From: Calliopsis andreniformis
Lineage: Eukaryota; Arthropoda; Insecta; Hymenoptera; Andrenidae
Reading direction: 5' to 3'
Assembly: GCF_051401765.1 (NCBI RefSeq)
Contig: NC_135066.1
Location: 18,889,001 to 18,953,000, forward strand
DNA length: 64,000 nucleotides
This document shows, in pieces, positions 23,085 through 35,475 of the stretch. The notes below the pieces were generated by a model, which was not told the origin of the DNA, ran no database searches, and saw nothing but the letters and a program-made list of their open reading frames with translations. Both the position numbers and the translations under genes were made by a program. Numbering within the stretch: position 1 is the stretch's first letter; every line of letters starts with the position of its first letter.

Positions 23085-23370
23085 AAAGTTGAACCTCAAT
23101 GTTTGAAGAGTGAGAGAGTAAGGGTCACATCTGCTTTCTCTGTCGACTTTTCGCACCTATCCGATATGCCAAATTGATGCACACATGGCTTGTGTAGTTA
23201 TGTATATAGTGGAGGGTGAAATTTTTTAAGTTACGTTCCCAACTTGGAATAATAGAATATTTCCATGTCGCCTTTATTAGATAACAACGTGTTTATAGAT
23301 GATACTCTTCTTATAACGACAACTGTAACAGCAGATACCGATCTATCTATCTCAAAAAATCACGTAACTA
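23085..23370. repeat. dispersed repeat fragment (partner 13310-13640)
   Basis: Aligns with 13310-13640 in the same direction. Shared words are the gagagagtaag word near 23112, the tatagatgatac word near 23295 and gacaactgtaacag near 23318. It is a copy of part of the large repeat family, in reverse orientation relative to 11000-13030. Confidence 0.55.
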
Positions 23371-23759
23371 CTCTAACCAAATGTTTTAGATTTGAATCTC
23401 GTAGTACTTTAGATGATTGAGGTTATTACAATACACATGTATAATATGGAAGATTAAATTTTGATTTATAAAGAGAGAAATTCCTAGAAACGATGCCTAC
23501 GCGATTCGGTGCACCGGATGTAAATTATATGGTTTGGATTTTTTGCTGAAACTATGTCTGCAACTTGAAACGCGAGTTTTTGGAACAGCACATTCCACCG
23601 CCGACTATCGAAAGTCGCTTTACAAACAGCTATTGGTTACGGCGGAGATTATAATTTTTTTATAATTGTATATGTTTCTACTAGGGAAATTTCCGTAATG
23701 CTAGGCATTGTCGAGACATATCGGTACAAACATTTATTTCAGTTCATAACAACATTAAG

Positions 23760-24391
23760 ATGAATTCAACGACCTTTGAAATTATGACCTTTAAATGACC
23801 TTGAGTGAAAAATTCACGTTAGCTTGAAGGTAATCAAAACATTTAGAAATTTTGATTCTCCATAAGTAATAAATTTATTTACTTTACAATAAGTATTCAA
23901 AATGTTGTTCATTGACTTCGACACATTTTCGGGCACGGGATCTGAAACTTTGGCTTGCACTGTCAATCATCACTGAAGGAATGATATTGCAAGTATGTAC
24001 AATTCTTTCCCGTCATGTTTTCTGGTGTAGTAAAAACTTCATTATTGCATTATTGAGGAAGATTGTGATTTAAACGTGATAGGTGTCCAGTCCATTATGC
24101 GAGAAATAAAATTATTGTATTTTCCCACTCAAGCTCATTTAAAAGTCATAGTGTTAAGGTCGTTGAATTCATAGAAAGGTGCAACACATAGGTGTTGCGT
24201 CATAGAAAACAGATATTAATGTGTAAAAAATGGCGATGACTTTCAATACTCGGTAAAAATGACCTTTAGAGAAAAACATATGAATCACAATATTCTTAGT
24301 TTTGAACAAAACAAATTTGTTCTGACACATTTTTTTGTACCAGCAAAAATAACGAAGATATTTTAATGTGTAGGATGAAATAAACACCCTG
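23760..24391 (-). mobile_element. mariner-superfamily element remnant
   Basis: A minus-strand stretch at about 23905-24020 reads I-D-S-A-S-Q-S-F-R-S-R-A-R-K-C-V and N-E-Q-H-F-E-Y, matching the C-terminal end of mariner-type transposases that carry an N-terminal DUF4817-like helix-turn-helix. Inverted segments flank it: gaattcaacgacctttg (23762) and its complement ending at about 24170. The right end is cagggtgttt read on the minus strand (ending at 24391), followed by TA. The left end is lost. Only the last part of the protein remains. Confidence 0.5.
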
Positions 24392-24397
24392 TATGTA

Positions 24398-25570
24398 CAG
24401 GGTGAGTCACCTACCGTTTGCACCTCAAATATCTTTCCTGTTTTTAAAGATACGTCAAATGTCTTAAGGACGAATTTGAATGGTTCAATGGAGCTCATAC
24501 AATGCCAAACAAATTTTTGTTTTTGTTGTCATTTTCTTTAGAAATATCAAGGTTATCTTCATTTTTTTTAAATGGAACCACCTCTTTTTTAAACACCTAC
24601 AATGATAGTCTCTTTCATTAGTAATTTAGTGACTATTATTATTCAAGTTCATTCAAGGTCACGGACGGAGAAAACAAAATTTAAAATATGAAAACAAAAT
24701 ACCTGTCTTTCATAAATGTTCGATGGCAGTTTACGTCGATATTTTATTGTAAACGGACTCTGAAGGAATGTTGAACTGTGACAACTATATATGCGAGGAG
24801 ATATTTGCAAATGCTGTGATGATATGCTAAAGTATATCTTCAACTGTTGGAGCATTCGTGTACGTGGTCTCTTTTAGCAGACCCCACAAGAAGAAATCTA
24901 GTGGATTTAAATCAAGCGAACGTACTGGCTATGAAACAGTTCGACCTTGTCCAATCTATTGGTTTGTAAACCTAAAATCCAACGTTTCTCTTGCTACTCG
25001 TACATAATGAGCAGAACAGCCGTCATGTTGATACCACATATCATGACGGTTTCGTAAAGAGGCATCTTCCAACAAAATTGACAGATTTTCTTGCTAAAAT
25101 TAAGAGTATTTTTGTCCTGTCATCGTTCCCGTTTTGAAGTGTGGCCCGATTACTTTGCCGTTTAAAATACCACACCACGCATTTACATACCCTCCATTAT
25201 CTTTGGTGGTCAGTTTCTAAAATTTCTAAAATATTCAATAACATTGAATGTGACCTTAATATGTTTACAAGTCTCACTTGTGATAAACGTATTTTGCTTG
25301 CATATTTTAAATCTTGTAAGTTTTCTCTATCCGAGACTTTGAATGACCTTGAATAATTATAATTACTGAATTCCTAATGAAAAGGACTATCATTATAGGT
25401 GTTTAAAAAGGGGTAGTTCAATATCTGTAAAAAGCATAACACAGAAACAAAAAATATTGTTGGTATTATATGAGCTTAACTGAACCATTCAACTTTCTCT
25501 TTGAGACATTTAACGTAGTTTGAAAAACAACAAAGATATTTGAGGTGCAATCGTTAGATAACTCACCCTG
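24398..25570 (-). mobile_element. mariner-superfamily transposon, complete ends, broken transposase
   Basis: The element begins and ends with CAGGGTGAGT in inverted orientation and is flanked by TA on both sides, the target duplication of the Tc1/mariner superfamily. The terminal inverted repeats are unusually long: about 285 bases at each end align by eye. Length is 1,173 bp. The inside codes on the minus strand for the catalytic domain only; the N-terminal DNA-binding part is missing, so it could not move by itself. Confidence 0.75.
24650..25220 (-). pseudogene. mariner-type DDE transposase, partial
   Basis: Read on the minus strand, from about 25200 downwards: N-A-W-C-G-I-L-N-G-K-V-I-G-P, then L-E-D-A-S-L, then Y-Q-H-D-G-C-S-A-H-Y (second catalytic Asp; the family has Q-x-D-G-A-P-x-H), then P-V-R-S-L-D-L-N-P-L-D-F-F (third catalytic position; the family has R-S-P-D-L-x-P-L-D-F-x-L-W-G). 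The first catalytic Asp region is not found. Stops occur near 25110 and between the last two motifs, and the frame changes. A 68-codon open tail at 24649-24855 begins inside the coding part and runs on into the left terminal repeat. The motif spacing fits insect mariner-type elements with long inverted ends. Confidence 0.7.
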
Positions 25571-26870
25571 TATATAAATTAACTGAAGCACTATATTTTG
25601 TTATTTACTCTTTCTTAATATTTACAATGTCCTTTATGGCAGTAGAATTTTAACTACTTTTGGATGTATGAAAGATTACAGTGTCAAATCTAAATTTTTA
25701 AAAAACGTATCTTAAAATATAATAAAGATACGTAGCAAAGTTGCTTTAAAGCTTTCTGAAATATTTACGAGTTCAATATTTTTTCTTTGTATTTCCATTG
25801 ATATAACATTTTTATTATTTACTTAATACTAATATAATATTTCAAATATATAATTATATAATATTGAGAATAATGTCATCTGTCAAATAAAAGAAAATAG
25901 AAAAATTTCTTTATATTCATCTAATACAGCTTTCAGAGTTTTTCCATAATTTCTTATCAACTTAATTAAAAACAAACAACATGATTTTTCTTCTAATAGT
26001 ATTTGTCAGTATTTTCAATGCTGCTTATTAATTACTCAGATTGACAAAAAAAAATATGAAAATATTACGAAATCTGAATAAGAAAAAAGTAACTAAATTC
26101 TGCTTTTGGCAATGATTGAAAATAAAAAATGATTGAAAAATCAATAAAAGACAGAGTTCGTACAAAGGAATGATTTAAATGAAAGTTGTTTGTAATTTTA
26201 CGTAAAATAAGATTCCGGAATAAGAAATATAGGTTTCCATTGATACAAGAAGAAAGGTTGATCATGAAATGGACTTGAAAACGCTCACGTATTAAAAAGC
26301 TAATAATGTCGTTCTAATCCTGGAACAATATGTTTCAGTTTTTGTTTTTAATTAGTTGTCTATGAGATATATTGTCGCGTCAACCTAAATAGGGCACTCT
26401 GCATGTATATGTAGATATAAAAAACTTTTTGCAGTAATAGAAAAAAACAACGAATACTATATCCTATTATACTATACATAAGGAAAAAGTTCAATAACAC
26501 CCTTCCATGTTGAGAAGTAAATTACCACCCCTTAAAACGTATTTCCTTTGCTCAGCGATCACCTTTTAACAGCCGTTAGGATCGCTCTATGTAAATATCA
26601 ATTTGCCATAAACGAAATAACCGAAGAAAAACGGAAATAAGAGCTAAAAACATTTTTATGCTGTTATCGAACAGTTAATAATTGACGGATTGTCGATGAC
26701 CACTCCATTTGCTCACAGTTGTTTGCCATTAATTAATTGGTAAGCTGATTTCTATTAACGTTTCGATCAGCTTCGGATATCTGTCGCAAAACTTCGCGGT
26801 ACAACTGTTCTGTTATTTGATACGACATGATCGATTAACTAGCCAATCGCTTCTGTTTGTGCACGGACAG

Positions 26871-27172
26871 TTTCTACATCTTGATGAACGCAACAAATAA
26901 CAATCCTACACGGGAACAAGCGACGCAGTATATTAATGAAAATTTCGAATCGTCGAACGAGCTCGTGAACTGGACACCGCCGGATTGGACAGAGAATCCC
27001 TCGATCCTAAAGCGCATCCATGACCCGAAGTACCGTGAATGGATTAAGAATCTAAATCTAATCTGGAAACAACTAGCGAGGAAGATGAATGATGACGTGG
27101 CGAAATATCCTGAGAGGCACAGCTTGATTTATGTGAAAAATGGATTCATTATTCCCGGAGGCAGATTCAAAG
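26871..27172 (+). CDS. Treh: trehalase exon ending in the P-G-G-R-F signature
   Basis: The exon contributes 100 full codons. It begins F-Y-I-L-M-N-A-T-N-N-N-P-T-R-E after the codon split with the 13908-14024 exon. It then carries N-W-T-P-P-D-W, the usual start of the first large helical region, E-W-I-K-N-L-N-L-I-W-K-Q-L-A-R-K, and ends I-I-P-G-G-R-F-K. The Arg of P-G-G-R-F is one of three Args needed for catalysis in studied trehalases. N-A-T is a possible N-glycosylation site, fitting a secreted or cell-surface enzyme. The acceptor is gcacggacag and the donor gtaaga. One base (g) is carried over to make GAG with the next exon, so trehalase signature 1 is split by the intron. Confidence 0.93.
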
Positions 27173-27885
27173 GTAAGAAGTGTTCAGAACTTCTAGGATA
27201 GTCCAATACTTTAAGTCGTTTTGTACAACTAACACTTTGTAACATTTTATTTGAGTTGACCGTACAGGGCGTTAAGAGAGTACACCACCTTGAAGACTTA
27301 GATGAATAGGTTTATTTTAACATTAAAAAGGCCATAGGAGTCAAAATGACCAATATACAACTCTCCAAAAGTAAATTTTCCTTTCACTGATATGTATTAT
27401 TCTCTATAACTTTTTAACTTTGTTTCTCTGTATTTTTACTTATATACGGATCAATACGAAATACATTGTTTAATTATATTTCATATTAAATGACGATGTT
27501 TTTAGAAGGATTAATTAAGCTATTTTAATCCGTTTGGTATACACATAACATTATATGTATAATATCACGTTTATCTATAGATAAACTAATTTATGTGAAA
27601 TAATGTATGAACATATTAAATTGTTGTTGTTCACTGTATACATGTATGTATTTCAAATGTATATACTAGTATATTTAATTTTTCAAACTTTACATAAATA
27701 TACAATTAGGGTTTCAAGGAATAGATATAAAAAAACTTCATTCACGCTAGTAAAAGGAAATTATCTATTTACGTGTTTAGATATTAAGAATTTTCACGTT
27801 CAGAATCTAATAGACACAACTTTGAATATGAATTGAATATGTATTGTGTGACAAACCTTTTTTTATCGTCCGACATTCATGCTAA

Positions 27886-28030
27886 TCTAAGCGTATACCT
27901 ACCGTCAATCAGTAATCGACATTTTTGTCGGTCTAAAATCCGATTATATACTGATAAAATTTGTAATCGGGTTTTAGACCAACAAAATTGTTGATCACTG
28001 ATTGTTAGTAGGTGTGCATTTAGGCTTAAA
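27886..28030. repeat. foldback repeat (MITE-like)
   Basis: Arms of about 60-65 bp face each other around position 27957. For example caatcagtaatcgac on the left pairs with the complement of gatcactgattg on the right, and gtcggtctaaaatccgatta pairs with the complement of taatcgggttttagacc. The outer boundaries are uncertain by several bases. No coding content. Confidence 0.65.
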
Positions 28031-29408
28031 GGGATAAAAACTACACCCACAGTTGAGGGTTAAAAGCTTATTTGGCGTAATATCTTGAAAATTATGTTGT
28101 GTTTAAAGATGTGTTTTAAATAATACGATTTGTGTTTCCCTTTATACTGTTCGCATACAAATTTGTGAGAGAATCAATCAACATTTTGTCAGAGAAACTA
28201 ACAAAAAGTTACTAATTTGTAATATATTCCTTAAATAAATATGTATCTCTCGAAACAGTTTATATAGATAAATCCGTCATTCAAAGATATGAAATTGTCG
28301 TATTTACACCAGTTTTCTGCTCATGATAAGTAGATTTTCCACTTTCAACTTAGGAGGGGGTATCCCGTTAAATGACACTTATCATTCATTTATTTCGATA
28401 AAAATTTCATACTGCCTTCCTAATTGTTCAGTTTAACTGTCACTCAGCAAATATTCAAAACTAATCATCCGAGTAACTTCAAAAGAAACTTTGAATGTAT
28501 CTAATGTGTAGGCGGTTTAGAATATATTCTAAAGTAACACCTTTAATTAAATAAATAAACGCTTATAACACTTCAATAAAATTGTACGCTATATTATATA
28601 GTTTTATTAGAAATTACGCACTACATTTGAAGTTTCGAGAAACACGTGCTTTAAGTTTTAAATTTATGGACTTATAAATTTAATAATATGTTATTCTGCA
28701 TATGATGTACAATCCTTATCAATATCGTTTCAAAAAATTCTTTTACTAACACCATTGTGCACACATATTACTTAACAAAATTGAAATAAAATGTTGTCGA
28801 ATTTTTTACATTGATAAAGTGGTGTATCCCGTTATGGACCCTAGACATTGAACTAAGGCCAGAAGTTTTTACTCGATACCATAAAAATTTCAAATCCAAT
28901 TCCTGAAAAATTCATTTCTCTAACGATTAGTAAAAGAAGTAATCCTTTAGTATACGCCATATAACACTTTGCTTTTTAACCAAACAGTATTATACATATA
29001 GAAAGTAAATAATACACGTGACTTATTGCCCGATCTGCCTATGTTTTGCAATAATAACGTCTTAAAGGTAATATACCTATATACTAAACTAACAATCAGA
29101 CGATTTTGTAATTTTATAGATCCATTGATGAGTAGAAATAACACTTACATAAAGATTAATTTACTAGGAACATTTTGATTTTTTGACCTTTCATGACAAT
29201 TAAACTATAAGAGATACAAAAGAAAATGTTAAAACTTTTTCACTTTATCATTGTTTTTTAATGTATTTGTAAAATTACAAAATCCTTAGAGTTTAACTTT
29301 ATATTCCGTGTTCCATTTAAGCTGCCTTACTACCCTTTAAAATATTACTATGTACATTGTTTATACGCAAACGTATATCGCCCAAAAGTTTGCCCTAAAA
29401 CGCGTATA

Positions 29409-30636
29409 CAGAGTAAAAATTATCAAACGTTACAGATGAATATCTTCAAAAATGTTAATTATACGCAAAAATGTTTCAGATAAAAGTTGTTATTTTTTCC
29501 GGTGGACGCGCAAAGGTGAGAAGGTCACAACCATGTTTTCAAATGGAACCGTACTTTCATTTTTTGTTAACATTATAGTATATCTTAAGACAAATTTGAA
29601 AACTATTTACAGAAGGTCATTCAAGGTCAAACTTGCAGGGAAATGCGGTATCGGTGGAACTTATAACAATGTAAAATGTTCAATACAGTTGTATGACTAA
29701 TTCCACTTTCTTTTGCAATTTGTCTACTGCTTGCATGAAAATCCACGTTAACCAATGCTAGTACATCAGTAACGACATTATCTGTAACCACATTTCGAGG
29801 TCGATTTCTTTTTACTTGCACAGTACCTGAACGGAGAAAACGCTGTTCTAGTCTCTTAAATGCCATATGCGACTTAGATGGTCGATATGGATAGCGTCGC
29901 ACATATAAAATTTGCAGCCATTCTAGTATCATAAACATATCAATAGAATTTTGAAGCACTTCCATTTTTACAACAAATTTAAGAAATACTACCGTTCAGC
30001 GAAGGATAACTTAGCACAAATAGTGATGGAAGTAAATGAACTATCTTGTAGAAGAACACAACAATACATAAATACGTTTTTCATTTCATTGATAATGACT
30101 TTGATATTGTCCTTAGTATTGTTCATATTGAACATACGTTATTGTTTTAGTGTTAAAGTTGGAAGGCACGAAATGTGTGAATGAATGAATATATAATAAA
30201 CTTGTAAAGCGAAAATCAAATTATTTTTCGGAAATAAATTGAACAAAGCATTATTAAGTGCATTAAAAAGTACACGGTAATCATTTTGAACACTTACTAA
30301 AGTATAAATAAAAGGAAATTACGTTAAATTATTAATACGTTTATTTTAATTACCTTTTCGGCATTTACCGGCAAGTTTGATCTTGAATAACCTTCTGTAG
30401 ATAGTTTTCAAATTTGTCTTAAAATAAGCTACAATACTAGCAAAAAATAAAACTATGGTTCTATTTGAAAAAATGATCGTGACCATCACCTCACCTTTGC
30501 TCGTCCACCTGGTAAAATAAAAGTCCCACCACATGATATTCCCATCGGTGCTGGACAATTTTCATCTGTGACATTTTTGCGTATAATCAATATTTTTGAA
30601 GATATTCGTCTGTTACGCTTTAAAATTTCCACTCTG
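29409..30636 (-). mobile_element. mariner-like element with long inverted ends, internally deleted
   Basis: Both ends read CAGAGT towards the inside and are flanked by TA. Inverted repeats of about 230-280 bp are shared (29409-29640 against 30354-30636), including cgttacagatgaatatc and the complement of gatattcgtctgttacg. A third copy of this end sits at 57010-57301. The interior, 29640-30350, keeps only the N-terminal DNA-binding region of a transposase on the minus strand. The catalytic domain is gone. Confidence 0.75.
29627..29965 (-). pseudogene. mariner-type transposase N-terminal helix-turn-helix region
   Basis: The 112 minus-strand codons read like the DUF4817-type helix-turn-helix found at the start of one insect mariner-type transposase group. 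It shows R-R-Y-P-Y-R-P-S-K-S-H, F-K-R-L-E-Q-R-F, then K-R-N-R-P-R-N-V-V-T and the second helix-turn-helix S-S-R-Q-I-A-K-E-S-G-I-S-H-T-T-V. These helices bind the element's own inverted ends. The frame then runs straight into the inverted repeat with no catalytic part, so the protein is truncated to about a third of a normal transposase. Confidence 0.65.
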
Positions 30637-32109
30637 TATAATAACAAAAATCTTCAATATTTTTGGAGGGTAGACTTTTGACGCAAAATGAAGTGAAAAA
30701 TGTTTGTATATGTACGGCCAAAAACGTTTTATTGTTTAATTGTACACTACCTTGTGCGTCATACTTATTCATAGGGAAATATCTCCTTTAAGTTTTGTTA
30801 TATCACGGTAATATTATTAAAAGTTCGAATATAGAATACCAGAAATTGGAATTCAGAAAACTGAAATAAATGTATAAATGGATCTTGAAAATTTGTGAAT
30901 TAAGGATTTAAACGTTTAAGAATTTTAGAGTTTAAATATTGAAAATTTGATAAATTAAAACAATAAAATTGGAATTCTGTTTTTAAAATATTCAAAAATT
31001 TGAAAACTTTTGAGTTAGAAATTTGTATTTCAAATATTTAGTTCCTACTTTGATATACCAAGTGTTATGGCTGCGATGGAGTACGCTAGAATCTACTTTA
31101 CAAAAATGTTATACATTTTTGTTTTTTATCTGCGTTCTAGGGTAATATTTTATACGATGCAAAACAAAGCATAATTAAAAAATGCAACAAAAATTAAGAA
31201 AAATGAATTTTTCGGGAAATTCTTTTGAAACTTTTTGCGGTAAAAAATTGTTAATAGGTTAGCTACTTAGCAATTGAAAAACTTGTTTACTTGGTTTTTG
31301 TTACTTTTATCAGTCACTTTCTTGAACAGTAAAATATTACAATAATAACATTACAATGGTTTATCAGCAAGAAACACACATAGTGTAAGGACATAACATA
31401 TAAGTATTAATCAATTTATAAATTAGTGCCTTAGTTTATCCAACGAAAACCGAAAGCAACACAAAATAAGTAAATCGATTAAGAACATAGATTAAATAAT
31501 ATTTCTTCAGAAAAGTAATAAGGAGTTTTTTCCTCTCATGAATAGTACCCAGAATATTTTTTATTATATTATTTTCCGTTAATATCAGTTTATACCAAAT
31601 TTATACCAATAATTTTAGTATAAATTTATATATAATGACTTACAAATTCGTTAATATACTTACAATATTTAAATTATTAGTTTACCACAGAAATCGCTGT
31701 TCTGTTTTTTTATTCTAACTATCCCATTTGCAATTTTTATTTGTTTCATTGCTGTTCCTCATCCTGATCCTTAACACTAGAATTATAAAAGCAGTCAAAA
31801 TGATTTTTTACAAACGATACTTTTTTCTCATAAACAATTAATATTAAATGTATTTATATGTATAAGTAAGTATTATTTAATAACATCGTTTAAAAATATT
31901 GAAATTTGTGTACTCTTTTAAAAATAGACATACATTAATTTCAATAACTCTAGCGTTAATTTCAGTAGAAAGTGTAAAAAATTGTAAGAATTCGAACATT
32001 TGAATTTAGTAAACATTCGTGAACAAATTCGTGTGATTTTGTAAGTGACGCAACCCCTGCTGCACTAAACTGTAAGGATAGAGATATTATCAATGTTTTC
32101 TATCGACAG

Positions 32110-32288
32110 AGTTCTATTACTGGGACAGTTACTGGGTGATCGAGGGCCTGCTGTTATCCGATATGTATCAAACTGCCAAAGGGATGATAGACAATTTCGT
32201 ATACATGGTGGAGAAATATGGATTCATACCCAACGGTGGCAGAATTTATTACCTCATGAGGAGCCAACCGCCCTTGTTACATCTTATG
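32110..32288 (+). CDS. Treh: trehalase exon with signature 1 (F-Y-Y-W-D-S-Y-W)
   Basis: The exon joins to the exon at 26871-27172 to complete P-G-G-R-F-K-E-F-Y-Y-W-D-S-Y-W, the family's first signature. It continues with L-L-S-D-M-Y-Q-T-A-K-G-M-I-D-N-F and K-Y-G-F-I-P-N-G-G-R, then R-S-Q-P-P-L-L. The Arg of R-S-Q-P-P is the second catalytic-pocket Arg. 59 full codons follow the two completing bases and the exon ends at a codon boundary (ATG), followed by gtacgt. The acceptor is ctatcgacag; the alternative AG two bases on would break the signature. Y-Y-L-M-R-S-Q-P-P differs slightly from the common Y-Y-x-G-R-S-Q-P-P. Confidence 0.94.
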
Positions 32289-35223
32289 GTACGTTATAGT
32301 TCTCTGATATTGATTTCTGAGATATCCCTTGTTACGTGCTTTATTTACACGTTCACACTAGAAAACATTTCGAAACGTCCAACACAAAGACCAACGAACA
32401 ACTTACAGGAATAGATATAGTCTGCTAATTGGAAAGGGTCGGTCATTACATAAGATGGGATAATTGAAAGGATAGTTAAAAATATGACAATGAAATGAAA
32501 TCTACAATACAAATAAATGATAGCTACAGTGATTCTTGAATTTGAATTAAATTCATGTAGGTATTTAAATTTGTAAGATATTTTATATTTCCCACTAAAG
32601 TTGAAAATGTGGATAATAATTAAATATGAAACCCAGATATAAGGTGGAGAGAAAAAGAAAAATGTATAAGAATGCTTTCTATGATTAATTAATAACCTAA
32701 TTTACCGAATATGAAAACTAACCTCTGAGTTACTATATATTATATTTACAAAATTAAATATATAGTGTCCGGGAAAAACCTCTTTTTAACTGAAATTTAA
32801 TGTCATAAGATATGACACAAATAAAGAGAAATGTTCATAAAATGAGCATTACATAACATTAGGAAATATACAATACTATACATACTACTATATTTCTGGA
32901 CTACTATATTACTATATTACTTTATTACTTAAAGTTGTGGAATTGGCAGTCAAAATTCTCAATTTCGACTCGCACTTCGACTCTATAGTCCACATTCTAC
33001 TATACTGCTATATGCTTGTACTTGTATATCAAAATAGAGGGTTGAAATATGATATGCTCATTTTGTTTCGTGATTTAGGGAGTCCTGAAAAAGTTGTAAA
33101 TAAAAAAGTTAAGCGAATAAACTTAGGGAATTTCATGTGAAATGTACAGTATTCATAGTGTGGATCTTACAAAACACATGAATTTGTTACTTTTTCTGAA
33201 TTAAGACAAAACTCGACAGGTTGTAATTCAGGTGGTAATATCAGACAGTATTACTCTTTACAAAAAATAATCTCCCTAGTTGCGTTAAAGTGTTAGTAAA
33301 ATAGTTTTAACAAATACTTAATTAGTCCACAAAACCATTTAACATTTGTCTAAAACAGTTTTTAGTATCATCAACAGTTTCGAAAATATTCGAATGATTT
33401 GATTTAAATGAGTCACTCTGTATAGATGTGTACACACTCCAGTGATTTTAATGACCTTCAGATGTATTGCCATCAAAAATATTTTCGATATTATAAATGT
33501 CGTATTTTTAAGGTTTGGAACAATATTGGAACAAATTGGTGATATGTCCAGATTTGATAGTTTCGGGATTTTTTTCAGGTAGGCTGGTATGGTATACATT
33601 TGTAACACTTTACGTTGCAATAATGACGTAATTGCAAACTTGCAAATTTAAAGATAAATACATCACTAATATCAAAAATATTTAATTTTTCTACTACAAA
33701 ATTTTCGTAATTTTCCAAATATCCCTGGCCATTAGATGACAGTAACGTCATTATTAAAATATTAATAAATTTCAGCAACACTATTTACATTTGTAAATTT
33801 CACTAATATCATTTGTGATTAATAAAAACTTAAAAGTAATTACAGAATCGTAACAATTTTTTATTTAAAAGTTATAAAACATTTCTTGTATTATTATGCA
33901 TTATTATTATTAGTTTTACTAAATGAAATTGGTTTCCTTCATCTTCTGATAAATCACTTTTTTCAGTTGCAACATTATTGCACTGCATCGCCGCGACACG
34001 ACACGGCACCGGCGACATGGAATTTTACAATGTATTATTAGTAATATTAATTGGAAAAGTTTTAACCATACTATACAAAAATACGACAGTTTCTCTTAAA
34101 AGTGGGTCGTATTGTCTACTTTCACCCCTATTCTGAAAGAATTTTTGAAAATGTTACTGTCATTGTTGTCTACAAAATTCACCATTCCAATTCTCTAGGG
34201 AATGTTGGGCGATCGAACGAAATTACGACGAGATCGAATTGGGATTCCTAAATAACTTTGTTAATTACAATTCCATTTACCGCATACTTCTTTGAAAGTT
34301 CGATCGCTCAATATATTCTATGCAGTTCACAATCAGTCCGGTCTTGTCGCATGTTTCCTGAAATTTCTATGAGTTTCCACTGATACGTCCGTGCAAGTAG
34401 TAAATCTCACCCACTCGAGCGACGAAAATTTTCAGCACACTCTAAACTTGATTTCTGTGAAACAAGTATACCGTCTGCCTTAAGTTTTCACGTTTTCCTC
34501 TTTTTGGAAGCTGGCACTCAAAAGTTTTCGCGTGACTGAGTTTGAGAAGCCTGAAGGTTGGAAAATGTTTGTAATTTAAGATGAAAATCGATATACGTAG
34601 CTTGGATAAGCTACGTTCTGTGTAAACAATTTTCATAAAGGAAAAACGGCATGGGCTTTAAGCATGAGTCTGGGCTTTCAAATGACGGCGATCAAGGCAA
34701 AGGCAACTAGTTACTACATTGCAGCGATCCGTATTTCAATATCGTTATTTTATTGCGTAGCGATATGGTAGCTTGATGTGTATGTGTATACACACCCACA
34801 CTACTGTCCTGATATAAGTTCAGGGCAGTCGCGCCGTGAAATCTATTACGAGCCCAAAGGTACGACGGCGCATGAGCGAAGATTCAATATTTGGTAAGAG
34901 AATGTTAACCTCGTGGCATACTTTGACGAGTCTGGCTCGTGTACTTTTTATAATATCTTCGCTGCCGATTACGCGGTAATGCGTGATGAGGACTTTTTGC
35001 AAGTAACCGATCACGCATCGTCACGTGAGACGTCTATGTTCGTTCAATGGGAGCTTTACGGTTGGCAGTTTAAGGTAGTTACCCGTTTCAGATCGGCAGC
35101 AAAGGTGATAATATTACAAAAGGAAATTGTACATGAAGGGGTTAATCAGGACGCTTCTGTTGCTTAAAGCACAAGGTTGCCGAATTATTTAATAAATCGG
35201 ACTATTCCATCGGCAAATTCGTA

Positions 35224-35336
35224 GGGGAGCGCCGAGGATAGTCTCAAAACGTGGACGTGCCTCTGCAAGATAGAGAATTGCCATTAGTAGATTTGTAAAT
35301 CAGACTAACCTATGACGAATTTGCACGGAGGCCTTA
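35224..35336. repeat. repeat shared with 36147-36260
   Basis: gcgccgaggatagtctcaaaacg here matches gcgccgaggatagtgtcaaaacg at 36151. Further shared words follow in the same order (gtgcctctgcaaga / atgcctgtgccaga, aatcagactaacc / gatcggattaacc, gaatttgc / gaattcgc). The two copies are about 0.9 kb apart in the same direction. Immediately to the right (35344-35475) lies a second repeat shared with 22728-22860. Class unknown. Confidence 0.6.
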
Positions 35337-35343
35337 GACCATG

Positions 35344-35475
35344 TATACTTATAGACACGGCCTGTGTATAATGCGTGTATAGGAACTTCAGAAATCGAGT
35401 GAGGCAAAGATAACGTGGAAAGTGTGACTTCACATGTGGGTAAACAATCATTCAAAATGGTTGACACGACATTAA
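35344..35475. repeat. repeat shared with 22728-22860
   Basis: Contains atgcgtgtatag, gcaaagataac, gtgacttcacat and aaaatggttgacacga in the same order as the copy at 22.7 kb. The sequence is somewhat richer in G+C than its surroundings. It is a piece of an unclassified dispersed element. Confidence 0.5.

Larger units (their letters stand above)
14025..26870 (+). other. Treh: trehalase intron, 12.8 kb, filled with transposons
   Basis: The intron is bounded by gtaagt and cttctgtttgtgcacggacag. It holds a Copia remnant (15415-18240), a Merlin-like fragment, two mariner-like elements and other repeats listed separately. Near 14487-14530 and 14780-14840 several copies of taagatg/catctta lie in both directions, perhaps the ends of a small decayed transposon. 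The stretches 18500-21820 and 25571-26860 are AT-rich and I see no gene in them; 20830-21180 and 21890-22060 are somewhat richer in G+C without recognisable content. Confidence 0.75.
27173..32109 (+). other. Treh: trehalase intron, 4.9 kb
   Basis: Starts gtaaga and ends ttttctatcgacag. It contains a 145-bp foldback (27886-28030) and a mariner-like element (29409-30636). The remainder (27173-27880, 28031-29400, 30640-32100) is AT-rich, with runs such as atttgaaaatttg near 30880-31030. I see no further gene or strong repeat there; the phrase gtatcccgtta occurs twice (28363 and 28825). Confidence 0.8.

Noticed and set aside
34913..35167. 84-codon frame in moderately G+C-rich DNA
   Set aside because: No family recognised, overlapping frame on the other strand, no sign of splicing or repeats that would support it.
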